Shown: positions 1 to 7,394 of the stretch, one piece after another
How the letters are laid out: the number at the start of each line of letters is the position of its first letter
How positions within the stretch are numbered: position 1 is the first letter of the stretch
Origin: Chthoniobacterales bacterium
GTDB taxonomy: Bacteria > Verrucomicrobiota > Verrucomicrobiia > Chthoniobacterales > UBA10450
Assembly (NCBI GenBank): GCA_013697365.1
Contig: JACCXA010000204.1
Span: 1 to 16,803 of the forward strand
Direction: 5' to 3'
Length of the DNA stretch: 16,803 nt
Translations under genes and position numbers: made by a program
The notes under the pieces: generated by a model
The model's database searches: none
What the model saw: only the letters and a program-made list of their open reading frames with translations
What the model was told of the DNA's origin: nothing

Positions 1-642
1 ACCACAGCGAGCCACACCTCTTCACCGCGCCCGACAATTGCCGGCGCCGTTTGCCTTTTTGCCTGCCGAAATTTCCCCGGCACCTCCGGATTGCCGAGAT
101 CGTCTGTGTAGAGATTGACAACGTTGACGCGCACCCCGTGTTTCACTTCTACTTCCCCCAGATCGTGCAGCTGCGGTTGCCATTGCCGATATTGCGCGAG
201 GTCGTCCGCCACCCGTTGCGAAAGAAGAATGTGCCCGCCATCGCCGCAATCCATCACTCGCTGCGCGATGTTGATTCCAGCTCCAGCAATATTGGCTTGC
301 TCGTTCAAGTCAGTGACTTCATTGATCGGGCCACTGTGAATTCCGATGCGCACTTGAAGTTCGCGATGACTCTTCAGCACCTTGCTGATCTCAAGCGCGC
401 ACAACACCGGCGCTTCCGGATTCGTCCGAAAAACCAGGCGCGCCGCCGTCGCCGGTCGGTAATCGCAGCAGTTTGCCTTCGGCTTCGGCCAAACGGAACT
501 GTTCCGTCCCGCGCACGATCTCCTTTAACTTTTGGATCTGCTCGCTCTGCTCGTTGATGAGCAACTTCGAGTAGCCGACGATGTCGATGAACAAGACGTG
601 CCCAATCTCGAACTTCAGATTCGAAACGGACTCGGCGGACAT
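1..642 (-). pseudogene. Class III adenylate/guanylate cyclase domain protein, frameshifted and cut by the left window edge
   Basis: The ATG at 642 opens a class III nucleotidyl cyclase catalytic domain, which would make cAMP or cGMP. The first metal-binding Asp is in FIDIVGYSKLL (D20) and the second in the GDG turn (D65). Just after GDG, around 435-447, one extra base in a GGC-rich run shifts the frame, and the frame then stops near 391. Dropping one base restores a continuous reading to the window edge, with family-typical segments: RIGIHSGPINEV, ANIAGAGINIAQRV, DCGDGGHILLSQRVADD and HDLGEVEVKHGV. Relatives usually carry C-terminal TPR repeats, which would lie outside the window. The gene starts 9 bases after the stop of a TPR-tail remnant of the same kind of protein. 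The frameshift may be real inactivation or a sequence error; everything else in the domain looks healthy. Confidence 0.85.
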
Positions 643-651
643 ACAGAGTTG

Positions 652-971
652 CTATTCTTTCAGCGCGAGCGAGGCGACGATTTTTTCGAAGCGTGGATCG
701 CCGCGCAGCGGATCCCAGGCCGGGTGTAGTTCAGTTCGCCGTAGGTTATGCCAGACGGGCTTCGGGCAGATGTCGTCAGCTCTTGCAGAGCGAGATCCTT
801 CTCGCCCGTCAAGGCATAAATCTCTGCGAGATAGGTAACCATCGACGGACCAGAAAACGCATCTCGCGAAATCGGCATTAACTCGCACGCGCGGCGACCT
901 TCGCGCACCGCATCGTCTTTTCGACCGAGAGCGGCGTCGACGCGGCAAGAAGGCTCCAGGCCCTGATGGTA
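652..971 (-). pseudogene. C-terminal TPR-tail remnant of a cyclase- or kinase-linked TPR protein
   Basis: On the minus strand one frame, from about 941 to 735, reads as TPR helices: VDAALGRKDDAVREGRRA, then LMPISRDAFSGPSMVTYLAE, then IYALTGEKDLALQELTTSA and a YGEL motif. A single missing base near 730 moves the rest, LHPAWDPLRGDPRFEKIVAS, into the next frame, which ends at the TAG at 652-654. The sequence SYGEL-x-LHPxWDPLRGDPRFEKIV is the usual tail of verrucomicrobial proteins that join a class III cyclase or a Ser/Thr kinase to TPRs (recalled knowledge). Upstream of about 971 I recognise no family sequence and no catalytic domain, so the 5' part is missing or too eroded. It is probably a truncated tandem paralogue of the cyclase gene that follows. 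Confidence 0.7.
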
Positions 972-1166
972 AGGGTGAAGAAAGCGTGATGAAAACGGGG
1001 AAAGCTCGCTGGCGCGATGCCGTCACGCACGCGCTCGAGAACATTGGGACCACCGAGGCTCATGTGATCGCGGTCGAGTTGAAGAAGACAATAAGGTGAT
1101 CAGGCTTCGCCGCTTTAGCCGGCGAGGAAGTTGCGAAAGTTCATTCGGTGCCGTGGCTGGTCCGTC

Positions 1167-1583
1167 CTATCTATCGGGAGCGATTGTCGGGATCATCTGC
1201 CGCCCGTTCCGGCGGTAAATGCGGAAGTCGCTGTCGAGAGTAAAGACATGGCACTCGGGATAAATCTCGGACATGCGCACAAGGCAGGAATCGGCCAAAG
1301 ACATCGGGACACTCGCGTAGCGCGTCATCAGCTTCCTGAGCGCGGCCGATTGATCCTCGATTTCCAAAGCGATGCGGAGCAAACCGTTTTCAATCCGCTC
1401 GAGGATCACCTTTCCGCTTATGCCACGCCGCTCGATCAAAAAGCAGGCTTCCGCAAGCACCGGCTCGCAAGTCAGGAAAGGCGGAGGCAGCGCACGGAAT
1501 CGCTCCACCGTCCAGGCATGGTCCTGGTCGCCCGCGCAGATCATCGCGACGAGTGGCCCGGTATCGATCAGGATCTCGCTCAA
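1167..1583 (-). CDS. vapC: PIN-domain ribonuclease toxin, VapC type
   Basis: The predicted product is a 138-residue PIN-domain endoribonuclease, the toxin of a type II toxin-antitoxin pair. PIN acidic residues are in place: D7 in ILIDTGP, E45 in PVLAEACF (E40 nearby), D98 in MSLADSCLV, and D117/D119 in FTLDSDF. The chosen start is TTG at 1583-1581, because the domain begins immediately with SEILIDTG and this TTG overlaps the antitoxin TGA in a TTGA arrangement, a sign of translational coupling. The open frame extends further upstream to 1655, but that part overlaps the antitoxin gene and carries no PIN sequence. The toxin is expected to be held inactive by the RHH protein encoded just upstream. 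RNA target unknown. Confidence 0.88.
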   Translation of the reverse strand: MSEILIDTGPLVAMICAGDQDHAWTVERFRALPPPFLTCEPVLAEACFLIERRGISGKVILERIENGLLRIALEIEDQSAALRKLMTRYASVPMSLADSCLVRMSEIYPECHVFTLDSDFRIYRRNGRQMIPTIAPDR

Positions 1584-1819
1584 GCCTCTCCGAACCCTTT
1601 CAAGTATTTGGGATGGCTGGCGTAGTCTTTTGGACCGCCTTTGGCAATCCCACACACATCCTTGATCAAATCGAAGGCGGATACCTTGGTTTTATTCTTG
1701 CGGAAACTTGCGGCCAGCGCTTCGCGGACGATCTGAGACTTCGGCACGCGGCGCTGGCGGGCGACGGCCTCCAAGCGCGCACCGACCTCATCTGGAATCT
1801 TACAGGTGATTGTGGTCAT
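1580..1819 (-). CDS. vapB: Ribbon-helix-helix (CopG/VapB-like) antitoxin
   Basis: This 79-residue protein has an N-terminal ribbon-helix-helix DNA-binding fold. MTTITCKIPDEV forms the beta strand, and the two helices follow as ARLEAVARQRRVPKSQIVREALAASF. The C-terminal half (about residues 41-79, KNKTKV to FGEA) is the part expected to bind and block the PIN toxin. It overlaps the toxin start by the TTGA junction. Such proteins usually repress their own operon together with the toxin. A possible -10 (TATTAT on the minus strand, 1829-1834) lies just upstream, but I could not pair it with a convincing -35 at normal spacing. Family assignment is firm; the exact RHH subfamily is not. Confidence 0.85.
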   Translation of the reverse strand: MTTITCKIPDEVGARLEAVARQRRVPKSQIVREALAASFRKNKTKVSAFDLIKDVCGIAKGGPKDYASHPKYLKGFGEA

Positions 1820-2015
1820 AGGCTCTTGATAATACGAAATTGTGCAGCGGGCAATACCAGTCCCTCAAAGCTCTCCGACCAGATCAGGCTGCCCTCAGTT
1901 TCAGACGATTGGCCTCGACGGAAGTCTTCAGGCGTTCAAGTTGTGTTCGGAAGGGTCGTCCGAGATCGAAAAGGAGATTGGACTGGAGGTCACCTATGCC
2001 CTGTTTCTCTACATT

Positions 2016-2021
2016 AAGGAG
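2016..2021 (+). promoter_or_regulatory. Shine-Dalgarno sequence of the SDR pseudogene
   Basis: AAGGAG lies 8 bases before the ATG at 2030. It is one of the clearest ribosome-binding sites in the window. It fixes the original start of the dehydrogenase, whose frame is broken only a few bases later. Confidence 0.6.
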
Positions 2022-2029
2022 AGCAGCTC

Positions 2030-2470
2030 ATGAAAGAATTGACGGCAAAGTCGCACTGGTGGCCGGCGGAGGTTCAGGAATCGCCGCGCGACCGCGCTCG
2101 CGTTTGCTCGCGAAGGCGCGCAGGTCGTCATCGGCAATCGCAACGTTCAGCGAGGCGAGGAGACGGTCCGGATGATCCGTGAGGCCGGCGGGACGGCCAG
2201 CTTCCGGCGGACAGATATCTGGGTGGCGGCCGAGGTCGAGGCGCTGGTGGAACACGCGATGACGACTTATGGCCGGCGGCGTCGGTTTCGCCAGACTGCG
2301 CGCGCGGCGGCCAAATCCGGCGCGAGGCCCGGCCCGCCAAGTTTGATAAGCAATCTCGAGCAGCCAACGACGTTGATGAAAAGAACGTGTCCGATTGTCA
2401 GGCGGAGGCCCGGTGGTGGAGCAGCAGACATGGAGATGCTTCAGCAATCGACTAGGGGAGGTAGACAGCG
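2030..2470 (+). pseudogene. Short-chain dehydrogenase/reductase (SDR), frameshifted and eroding
   Basis: The N-terminal half of a classical SDR can be rebuilt. From ATG 2030, one missing A (2033-2035) restores M-K-R-I-D-G-K-V-A-L-V-A-G-G-G-S-G-I. One missing G at 2083/2084 restores the nucleotide-binding loop GSGIGRATALAFAREGAQVV. The frame then runs cleanly through VIGNRNVQRGEETVRMIREA and TDIWVAAEVEALVEHAMTTYG to about 2276. After this the expected NNAG motif is absent, no YxxxK active site follows, and only scattered SDR-like fragments (such as FDK near 2343) remain before stops at about 2455-2475. Two separate indels plus the loss of the catalytic half indicate a dead gene rather than one sequencing error. 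Substrate unknown. Confidence 0.75.
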
Positions 2471-2701
2471 ATTAGATTCCAACTTTTTTGCACATCATTT
2501 GTAGCGTGGGGCCAAGTCGAAAGGGTCGAAGAGTTTCGGACGAAAGAGAAGGATCGCACGTGGACACGAAGAGGCCCACGCGCACAACAAGTCGAGTGGC
2601 AGGTCAGGTGTGAACGGCACCACTCGATCGCTCGAAAACAGCACGCTCCGAAATTGCCAGTCGAAGAGTTACCCGCCATTCTCCCGCAGTTCATTTCCAT
2701 C
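2471..2701. other. Spacer between the SDR remnant and the reductase gene
   Basis: I see no gene, hairpin or clear promoter here. An open frame continues upstream of the reductase ATG, with a TTG at 2654 as an alternative start, but those residues show no family sequence. The opposite strand has an 89-codon frame (2452-2721) with no recognisable content. Confidence 0.4.
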
Positions 2702-3850
2702 ATGTCGACCGAAACCACCACTAGATCCCCCTATAGCCGGCAAAATCCATTCCCGGGCCGCCTGGTTGTGAACCGGCGTCTTAATCCAGGCTCGCAAAAA
2801 GACACGCGCCATCTGGAAGTAGGTCTCGCCAGTTGGGGCCTCAGCTACGAGGTCGGCGATTCCATGGCGATCTATCCGAGCAACGATCCGGAACTCGTTG
2901 CGGAAGTTGTCAAAGCGCTGGGCGCAACCGGAGAGGAGACAGTTCCGAGCAGCGGCAAAGGCGATCCGCTTCCGCTGCGCGAGGCCCTCTCGAAGGAGTA
3001 TCGAATTACGCAGGTGACGCCGAAGTTTTTGAAAACCATTGCGCAACGTGCTTCCGGGGCGCCTTTGCTGAATGAGTTGCTGCATCCGGAACGCAAAGCC
3101 GATCTCGACAATTATGTCTGGGGTCTGGAGGTCATCGACTTTCTGCTCGAGCACCGTTCGATTCACTTCACTCCGGAGGAATTCGTCGGGTTGCTCGCGA
3201 AACTGCAGCCGCGCCTCTATTCCATCGCCTCCAGCTTGAAGGCGTTTCCGGACGAGGTGCATTTCACGCTCGACGTGGTCCGCTACGAGAGCCACGGCCG
3301 ACAGCGCAAAGGCGTTTGCTCCTCCTTCATGGCAGAGCGCGTGGAAGACGGTCCGATGCCGGTCTTCCCGACCACTTCCAAGTTCCGTATGCCGGAGGAC
3401 GGCAATACGCCCATGATCATGGTCGGGCCCGGGACGGGCATTGCGCCTTTCCGCGCTTTCCTGCAGGAACGCAAAGCCGTCGGCGCAGGCGGCAAGTCGT
3501 GGCTCTTCTTCGGATCGCAGCGCGAAAGCTGCGACTACTTTTACAAAGACGAATGGGATCAGTTGCAGCGCGAGGGTTATCTGGCGCGGATCGATTGCGC
3601 GTTCTCGCGCGACCAGGAGCAAAAAGTCTACGTGCAACATCGGATGCGGGAGAACAGCGCGGAGATCTGGAAGTGGCTGGACGAGGGCGCGCATTTCTTT
3701 GTCTGTGGGGACGCGAAGCGGATGGCGAAAGACGTGGACGCCGCCCTGCGTCAGATCGTAGAAAAAGAAGGCGGGCTCGATGGCGAGAAAGCCAACGAAT
3801 ACATCGAGAAGATGAAGACGGAGAAGCGCTACAAGCGTGACGTCTACTAG
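2702..3850 (+). CDS. CysJ-type FAD/NADPH oxidoreductase without flavodoxin domain (sulfite reductase alpha subunit-like)
   Basis: This 382-residue flavoprotein transfers electrons from NADPH through FAD. It matches the C-terminal two thirds of CysJ/cytochrome P450 reductase. The FAD site is RLYSIASS (171-178) and GVCSSF (204-209). The NADPH site is VGPGTGIAPFRAF (241-253), FGSQ (270-273), FSRDQEQKVYVQ (301-312) and CGDAKRMAKDVDAAL (335-349). It ends in RYKRDVY, like CysJ. E. coli CysJ has about 600 residues; the FMN flavodoxin domain is entirely absent, so a separate FMN protein or ferredoxin must be the partner. The ATG at 2702 (MSTETTTR) is preferred over the TTG at 2654, although no good ribosome-binding site is seen. 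No sulfite reductase hemoprotein lies in the window, so sulfite reduction is a guess from similarity. Confidence 0.9.
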   Translation: MSTETTTRSPYSRQNPFPGRLVVNRRLNPGSQKDTRHLEVGLASWGLSYEVGDSMAIYPSNDPELVAEVVKALGATGEETVPSSGKGDPLPLREALSKEYRITQVTPKFLKTIAQRASGAPLLNELLHPERKADLDNYVWGLEVIDFLLEHRSIHFTPEEFVGLLAKLQPRLYSIASSLKAFPDEVHFTLDVVRYESHGRQRKGVCSSFMAERVEDGPMPVFPTTSKFRMPEDGNTPMIMVGPGTGIAPFRAFLQERKAVGAGGKSWLFFGSQRESCDYFYKDEWDQLQREGYLARIDCAFSRDQEQKVYVQHRMRENSAEIWKWLDEGAHFFVCGDAKRMAKDVDAALRQIVEKEGGLDGEKANEYIEKMKTEKRYKRDVY

Positions 3851-3891
3851 ACGCGGTCGCCAAAACCTTTCCGGCTTGTTTAGGCAACCGA

Positions 3892-3914
3892 CGTCCGAAT
3901 AGGACGAGATCCTT
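3892..3914 (+). terminator. Weak candidate terminator after the reductase gene
   Basis: CGTCC (3892-3896) pairs with GGACG (3902-3906) around a 5-base loop. CCTTTT follows at 3911-3916. It lies in the 66-base gap between two convergent genes. The stem is only 5 bp, so this is a modest call. Confidence 0.35.
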
Positions 3915-3916
3915 TT

Positions 3917-6289
3917 CTATGCGTCCGCCCGGGAGGGCCGCAGCGCCATGGCCAGGCCGGCCACGCAAATACCCGCACAGAGGAGCGCAACGGCTCCTCC
4001 CGCCCTTAACCACGTCGGCTGGTATCGCAGGACGAGGCGACCCTGCGCTCCGGCAGGGATTTCCACGGCCGGTGCGAGCCCGCGATAGGACGTCACCGGC
4101 AGGGCACGCGGGCCGAATTTCGCCCGATACCCACGAAAATATGGCCGCGAGAAAGTGATCCGTGCCGGGAGCTCCCCGGCGGGAACGGCGACGTCCGCTA
4201 CAACGCGATTCCGGGAATCTTCGATCAGTTCCACACTGGCCGCTGCGAATTGCTCGTTAGGGAGGGAAGCGTCGGAAGTGACAGACTGGATGCGCGGAAG
4301 CGGGCGGCCCCGCCGATGATAGACACGGCCTTCATTTGACGAGTGCACCAGCTCCCATTCGCTCTCAGGGTCGGGGGCAATATCCAGCTCCTGCGCGACA
4401 ACGATTCCATCCACGCCCAGAGCGGCGAGTTTGCCCTCCGGCCCGGCTTCCCAGGCGAGCAGATGCTCCCGGCTCCACTGGGCCAGTTCGCCATGAATGG
4501 CGACGTCAAAATCGCGCGCAACCCCGGCGGGACGAATCGGGCTGTAGCCATTGATTAACCGCACGCTGCCCCACATCGAGGTACTGCCAGGACGCACCAC
4601 CTGCCCGATCGGCCCCGCGTTTTTCGCATCGCGATAGGCATGTTCCGCCTCAGGATACGCGCTCAGGTAAAGCCGTTGCGGATCGAGCGGCTCGGGCTCC
4701 GTGAGCTGTTGATCCAGGTTATATCTTGGTACTCCGACATTAGTGGGAATGCAGAGATACGTCGCGAGAAGCGCGCCGAAGGTGATGCCCGCCGGAACCC
4801 AGGCCTGGAATTTTCGAAAGCGCGGAGGCAGTGCTTCCGCGGCCGCCCAAAGGCAGGCGAGCGCCAGCGTCCCAAGGGTCAAGGGCCAGTGCGAAGGCCA
4901 ATCGGTCGGCCAGGCATGACGCTTCAGATACATCGCGCCGGCCGTAAGCCCGACGAGCCCGACAGCCGCGCCACCGGGGCCGAACACCATTCTCCGACGA
5001 GCGGACCCGTCGGCCGGGCGTAGCGCGAAATATTGCAGCGCCTTCGCCGCGCACAGGGCGAGGACGAGATGAATGAAGGGCAGCCAGCGAAAGCTCCATC
5101 GGAAGACATTCGCACTCGGGAGCATGGAAATGATCAGGACCAGCCCGAGAAGAGCGAGGTCCCACTTGATTTGCCTGACGAGCAGGTGACGGCCCGCGAT
5201 GATGCCGGCCAAGAGCGCGACGGGCGGAACCAGACCGCACGCTAATTCCACCCCAGTGTGCGGCATGAGCCTGGTGGAGAAATCCGCCCAATCCACCGTC
5301 CAGGAAGGCAGCAAAAATCCGGGCAGCGCGGCCGGTGGGACGATCCATTGCAGATGCTCCGCCTTTTCCTGCAGCGCGCGCGCGGAACCGCGGAGATAAT
5401 CAAAGAGCGCCAGCCAGGCCGGCGAGGAAAGTCCCGCTCCTAACAGGGTCCCCGCAGCAGCCGGCAGGATCGAGGAAAGCGCGCGCGTCTGGAAGAGAGA
5501 CTGCAGCGCCAGCCAACCACAGAGCAACCCAAGCATGAGAACGGTGTAGGGAAACCCGCCCGTGACGAGCAGATAAACAAACGGCGCCGGCCAGACGAAG
5601 CGCCACGGGCCGCGCTGCGGAGCGAAAGCGCGCTCCAAACCCCACCAGGCCCACGGGAGCCAGGTCAACGCGGCGAGGGCCCCGAACCAATCACTCGCCC
5701 CCCAGCAAATTACCCAGCCGTTTGCGGCCGCGACCAGCGCCACCATCGTGGAGTACGGCGCGGCCAAACCTCGACCGCGCGCGAGGAGATAGCCCCCCAT
5801 TCCGAAGAAGAACAGGTGCGACATCGAAAGCGCCGCCGCCTGCTGTGAAAACGTGAGGGGCAGCTTCCAAATGAGAACGACGGCGGCGTTGACGAAGGCC
5901 GAGAACGTTCCGTATTGAAACTCGCCTGCCAGATTGCCGCAGATCCACGAGTAGGGGCTGAGCAGAGGCAGATGACCTTCCGACCAACTTCGGGCCACGT
6001 CCGCGAAGACCGGCAGGATGGATAACTCGTAGTCGTCATTCCAAAAGAGATTTGGATTGCGCGCGAGCAAGATGGAGCTGAGCGCGAGGACCGATCCACC
6101 CGCGACGAGAGCGCCCGCGACGTCGCTATGGGAAGTCTCGCCTCCGGTTGGCGGCAAATCGTCGTCGGCTAAAATCAAAGCCACGCGAGAGTCTTGTTGA
6201 AGCCCATTCGGTCGCTGGCGTGTGCGCAGATGAGAGCGGGGAGCATCGGGCGCCGTTAGCGCCCGGCGAAAATGATGAAGACGAAACAT
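3917..6289 (-). CDS. YfhO-like polytopic membrane protein (GT-C type glycosyltransferase family)
   Basis: The product is about 755-790 residues with a dozen or so hydrophobic helices. It resembles the YfhO/GT-C membrane glycosyltransferases, which act on the outer face of the membrane using lipid-linked sugars. After TM1 comes FWNDDYELS (D85/D86, where GT-C enzymes keep an acidic residue), then ICGNLAGEFQYGTFSA, like the YfhO periplasmic loop. The extracytoplasmic C-terminal part (about 560-760) ends with ITFSRPYFRGYRAKFG and EIPAGAQGRLVLRYQPTW, matching the YfhO beta-rich tail before its last helix. The start is uncertain. The ATG at 6289 lies inside an inverted repeat, and a GC hairpin (6247-6265) falls in the first codons, so the GTG at 6184 is a credible alternative. 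Acceptor and sugar cannot be told from sequence. Confidence 0.75.
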   Translation of the reverse strand: MFRLHHFRRALTAPDAPRSHLRTRQRPNGLQQDSRVALILADDDLPPTGGETSHSDVAGALVAGGSVLALSSILLARNPNLFWNDDYELSILPVFADVARSWSEGHLPLLSPYSWICGNLAGEFQYGTFSAFVNAAVVLIWKLPLTFSQQAAALSMSHLFFFGMGGYLLARGRGLAAPYSTMVALVAAANGWVICWGASDWFGALAALTWLPWAWWGLERAFAPQRGPWRFVWPAPFVYLLVTGGFPYTVLMLGLLCGWLALQSLFQTRALSSILPAAAGTLLGAGLSSPAWLALFDYLRGSARALQEKAEHLQWIVPPAALPGFLLPSWTVDWADFSTRLMPHTGVELACGLVPPVALLAGIIAGRHLLVRQIKWDLALLGLVLIISMLPSANVFRWSFRWLPFIHLVLALCAAKALQYFALRPADGSARRRMVFGPGGAAVGLVGLTAGAMYLKRHAWPTDWPSHWPLTLGTLALACLWAAAEALPPRFRKFQAWVPAGITFGALLATYLCIPTNVGVPRYNLDQQLTEPEPLDPQRLYLSAYPEAEHAYRDAKNAGPIGQVVRPGSTSMWGSVRLINGYSPIRPAGVARDFDVAIHGELAQWSREHLLAWEAGPEGKLAALGVDGIVVAQELDIAPDPESEWELVHSSNEGRVYHRRGRPLPRIQSVTSDASLPNEQFAAASVELIEDSRNRVVADVAVPAGELPARITFSRPYFRGYRAKFGPRALPVTSYRGLAPAVEIPAGAQGRLVLRYQPTWLRAGGAVALLCAGICVAGLAMALRPSRADA
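6247..6265. repeat. GC palindrome
   Basis: CGGGCGC (6247-6253) pairs perfectly with GCGCCCG (6259-6265) around CGTTA. It lies within the first codons of the YfhO-like frame if that starts at 6289, which argues for a downstream start. It resembles the other intergenic palindromes of this window. Confidence 0.6.
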
Positions 6290-6375
6290 CGAACATCGAA
6301 TATCGAATATCGAATATCGAAGGCGGCACCTCTGCGTTCGATGTTCGGTGTTCGATGTTGGGTGTTCGATGTTTC
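6283..6375. repeat. Long imperfect inverted repeat of TCGAATAT/TCGATGT units
   Basis: The left arm (6283-6321) is built of about 8-base units: CATCGAA, then TATCGAA repeated three times. The right arm (6337-6375) is the inverse, TTCGATGT units with a few changes. A 15-base GC-rich centre separates them. Each arm is 39 bases and the outer ends pair well (GAAACATCGAACA with TGTTCGATGTTTC). It fills the gap between the hydrolase stop at 6390 and the YfhO-like gene. It could fold as a cruciform or RNA hairpin acting as a transcription stop; I recall similar TCGAATATCGAA spacers from Verrucomicrobiota. Confidence 0.85.
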
Positions 6376-6389
6376 CTTCATTTTCTCCC

Positions 6390-7343
6390 CTACAATACGA
6401 CCGGAGTTCCTTCCGTCATAACCAGCACCTTTTTCTCGACACCGTGTTCTCGCGCGCAGACCAGTAACCGCGCCGGAGGCTCATCGAGCGGCTCGTAACC
6501 CAGACGGAAAGTGCCGTAGTGCATCGGCACCAGCATCTTCGCGCGCAGTTCCTTAAAAGCTTGCACGGCCTGCTCGGGATTCATGTGCACTTCGCGTCCG
6601 CTCGGCGGGTCATAGGCTCCAATCGGCAGGAGCGCGATCTCGATGTCGAAGCGCTTCCCGATTTCGGCGAAGCCTTCGAAGTAGGCGCTGTCCCCGCAAT
6701 GAAAAACGGAGCGTCCTTCCGCTTCGATGATGAACCCGCCGAAGCCGCGATGCGAATCATGCAGCATCCGCGCTCCCCAGTGGTGACAGGGCGTCATGGT
6801 GACGCAAAGCGGGCCGAGTTCCACCCGCTGATAATGATCCATCTCATGGACGATATTGAAGCCAAGATCCTGCACGAGATTGCCAACGCCGATGGGCACA
6901 ACAATCGGTTGATCCGCCGCGACCTTCCGCAGCGTGCGCCGATCGAGGTGGTCGAAATGTGCATGCGTGACGAGGACGAAGTCGATCTCCGGCAAATGGA
7001 AGAGGTCGAAGCCGGGCTTCTTCAAACGCTTGATCACCTTGAGCCACATCGACCAGTTGGGGTCGATCAGGACATTGACGTCTCTCGTTTGCAGCAGGAA
7101 CGACGCATGACCGATCCAGGTAATGCAGATTTCGCCCGCCTTGACTTTAGGGAAAAGGGGCAGACCGCCCTTTCCCAATCGCTTCGTGAAGAGCGACGGG
7201 ATGAGCACGCTCGTGAGGAAATTGCGCTTATGCCAATCCGAGCTGGGACGCAGGCCCACCCGTGTGGAGACGCCGGCTTCCTGCCCGTTTTTCGGCGGTG
7301 GGACCACGTTTCGCCGGCTTTTTTTCGAAAAAGGAATCGGCAC
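6390..7343 (-). CDS. Metallo-beta-lactamase-fold hydrolase, NAPE-PLD/UlaG-like
   Basis: This 317-residue protein is a metal-dependent hydrolase of the MBL superfamily, closest in pattern to N-acyl-phosphatidylethanolamine phospholipase D and UlaG-like lactonases. The order is typical: WIGHASFLLQ (76-85), DPNWS (94-98), the metal motif THAHFDHLD (126-134; H127, H129, D131, H132), TPCHHWGAR (184-192; H187 or H188), CGDSAYF (216-222; D218) and MHYGTFRL (274-281; H275). All zinc ligands are present, so it should be active. No signal peptide is seen, so the protein is probably cytoplasmic. The start is GTG at 7343, with weak support. The gene is divergent from the cyclo-ligase gene across 51 bases. 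True substrate unknown: phospholipid, lactone or other phosphodiester. Confidence 0.85.
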   Translation of the reverse strand: MPIPFSKKSRRNVVPPPKNGQEAGVSTRVGLRPSSDWHKRNFLTSVLIPSLFTKRLGKGGLPLFPKVKAGEICITWIGHASFLLQTRDVNVLIDPNWSMWLKVIKRLKKPGFDLFHLPEIDFVLVTHAHFDHLDRRTLRKVAADQPIVVPIGVGNLVQDLGFNIVHEMDHYQRVELGPLCVTMTPCHHWGARMLHDSHRGFGGFIIEAEGRSVFHCGDSAYFEGFAEIGKRFDIEIALLPIGAYDPPSGREVHMNPEQAVQAFKELRAKMLVPMHYGTFRLGYEPLDEPPARLLVCAREHGVEKKVLVMTEGTPVVL

Positions 7344-7394
7344 TGGGGGCCCAGCATATAAGGTCGCCAGGGTGAATCAAAATCTTTCGCCGTC

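Noticed and set aside
51..557. 168-codon plus-strand frame at the left end
   Set aside because: It is antisense to the cyclase domain, which can be read through with one frame correction and has both catalytic Asp motifs.
2452..2721. 89-codon minus-strand frame before the reductase gene
   Set aside because: Cys/Ser/His-rich composition, no domain, overlaps the reductase start; likely chance.
2669..3694. 341-codon frame on the minus strand opposite the CysJ-like gene
   Set aside because: It mirrors the codon pattern of the real gene in a GC-rich sequence and has no recognisable domain; the plus strand carries clear FAD and NADPH motifs.
6283..6375. Possible CRISPR array in the TCGAATAT repeats
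   Set aside because: Units are about 8 bases, contiguous and inverted about a centre, with no spacers and no cas genes nearby.
6519..7361. 280-codon plus-strand frame over the hydrolase gene
   Set aside because: It is the antisense shadow of the MBL-fold hydrolase, whose metal-binding motifs are unmistakable; the shadow is rich in His, Arg and Glu with no family pattern.
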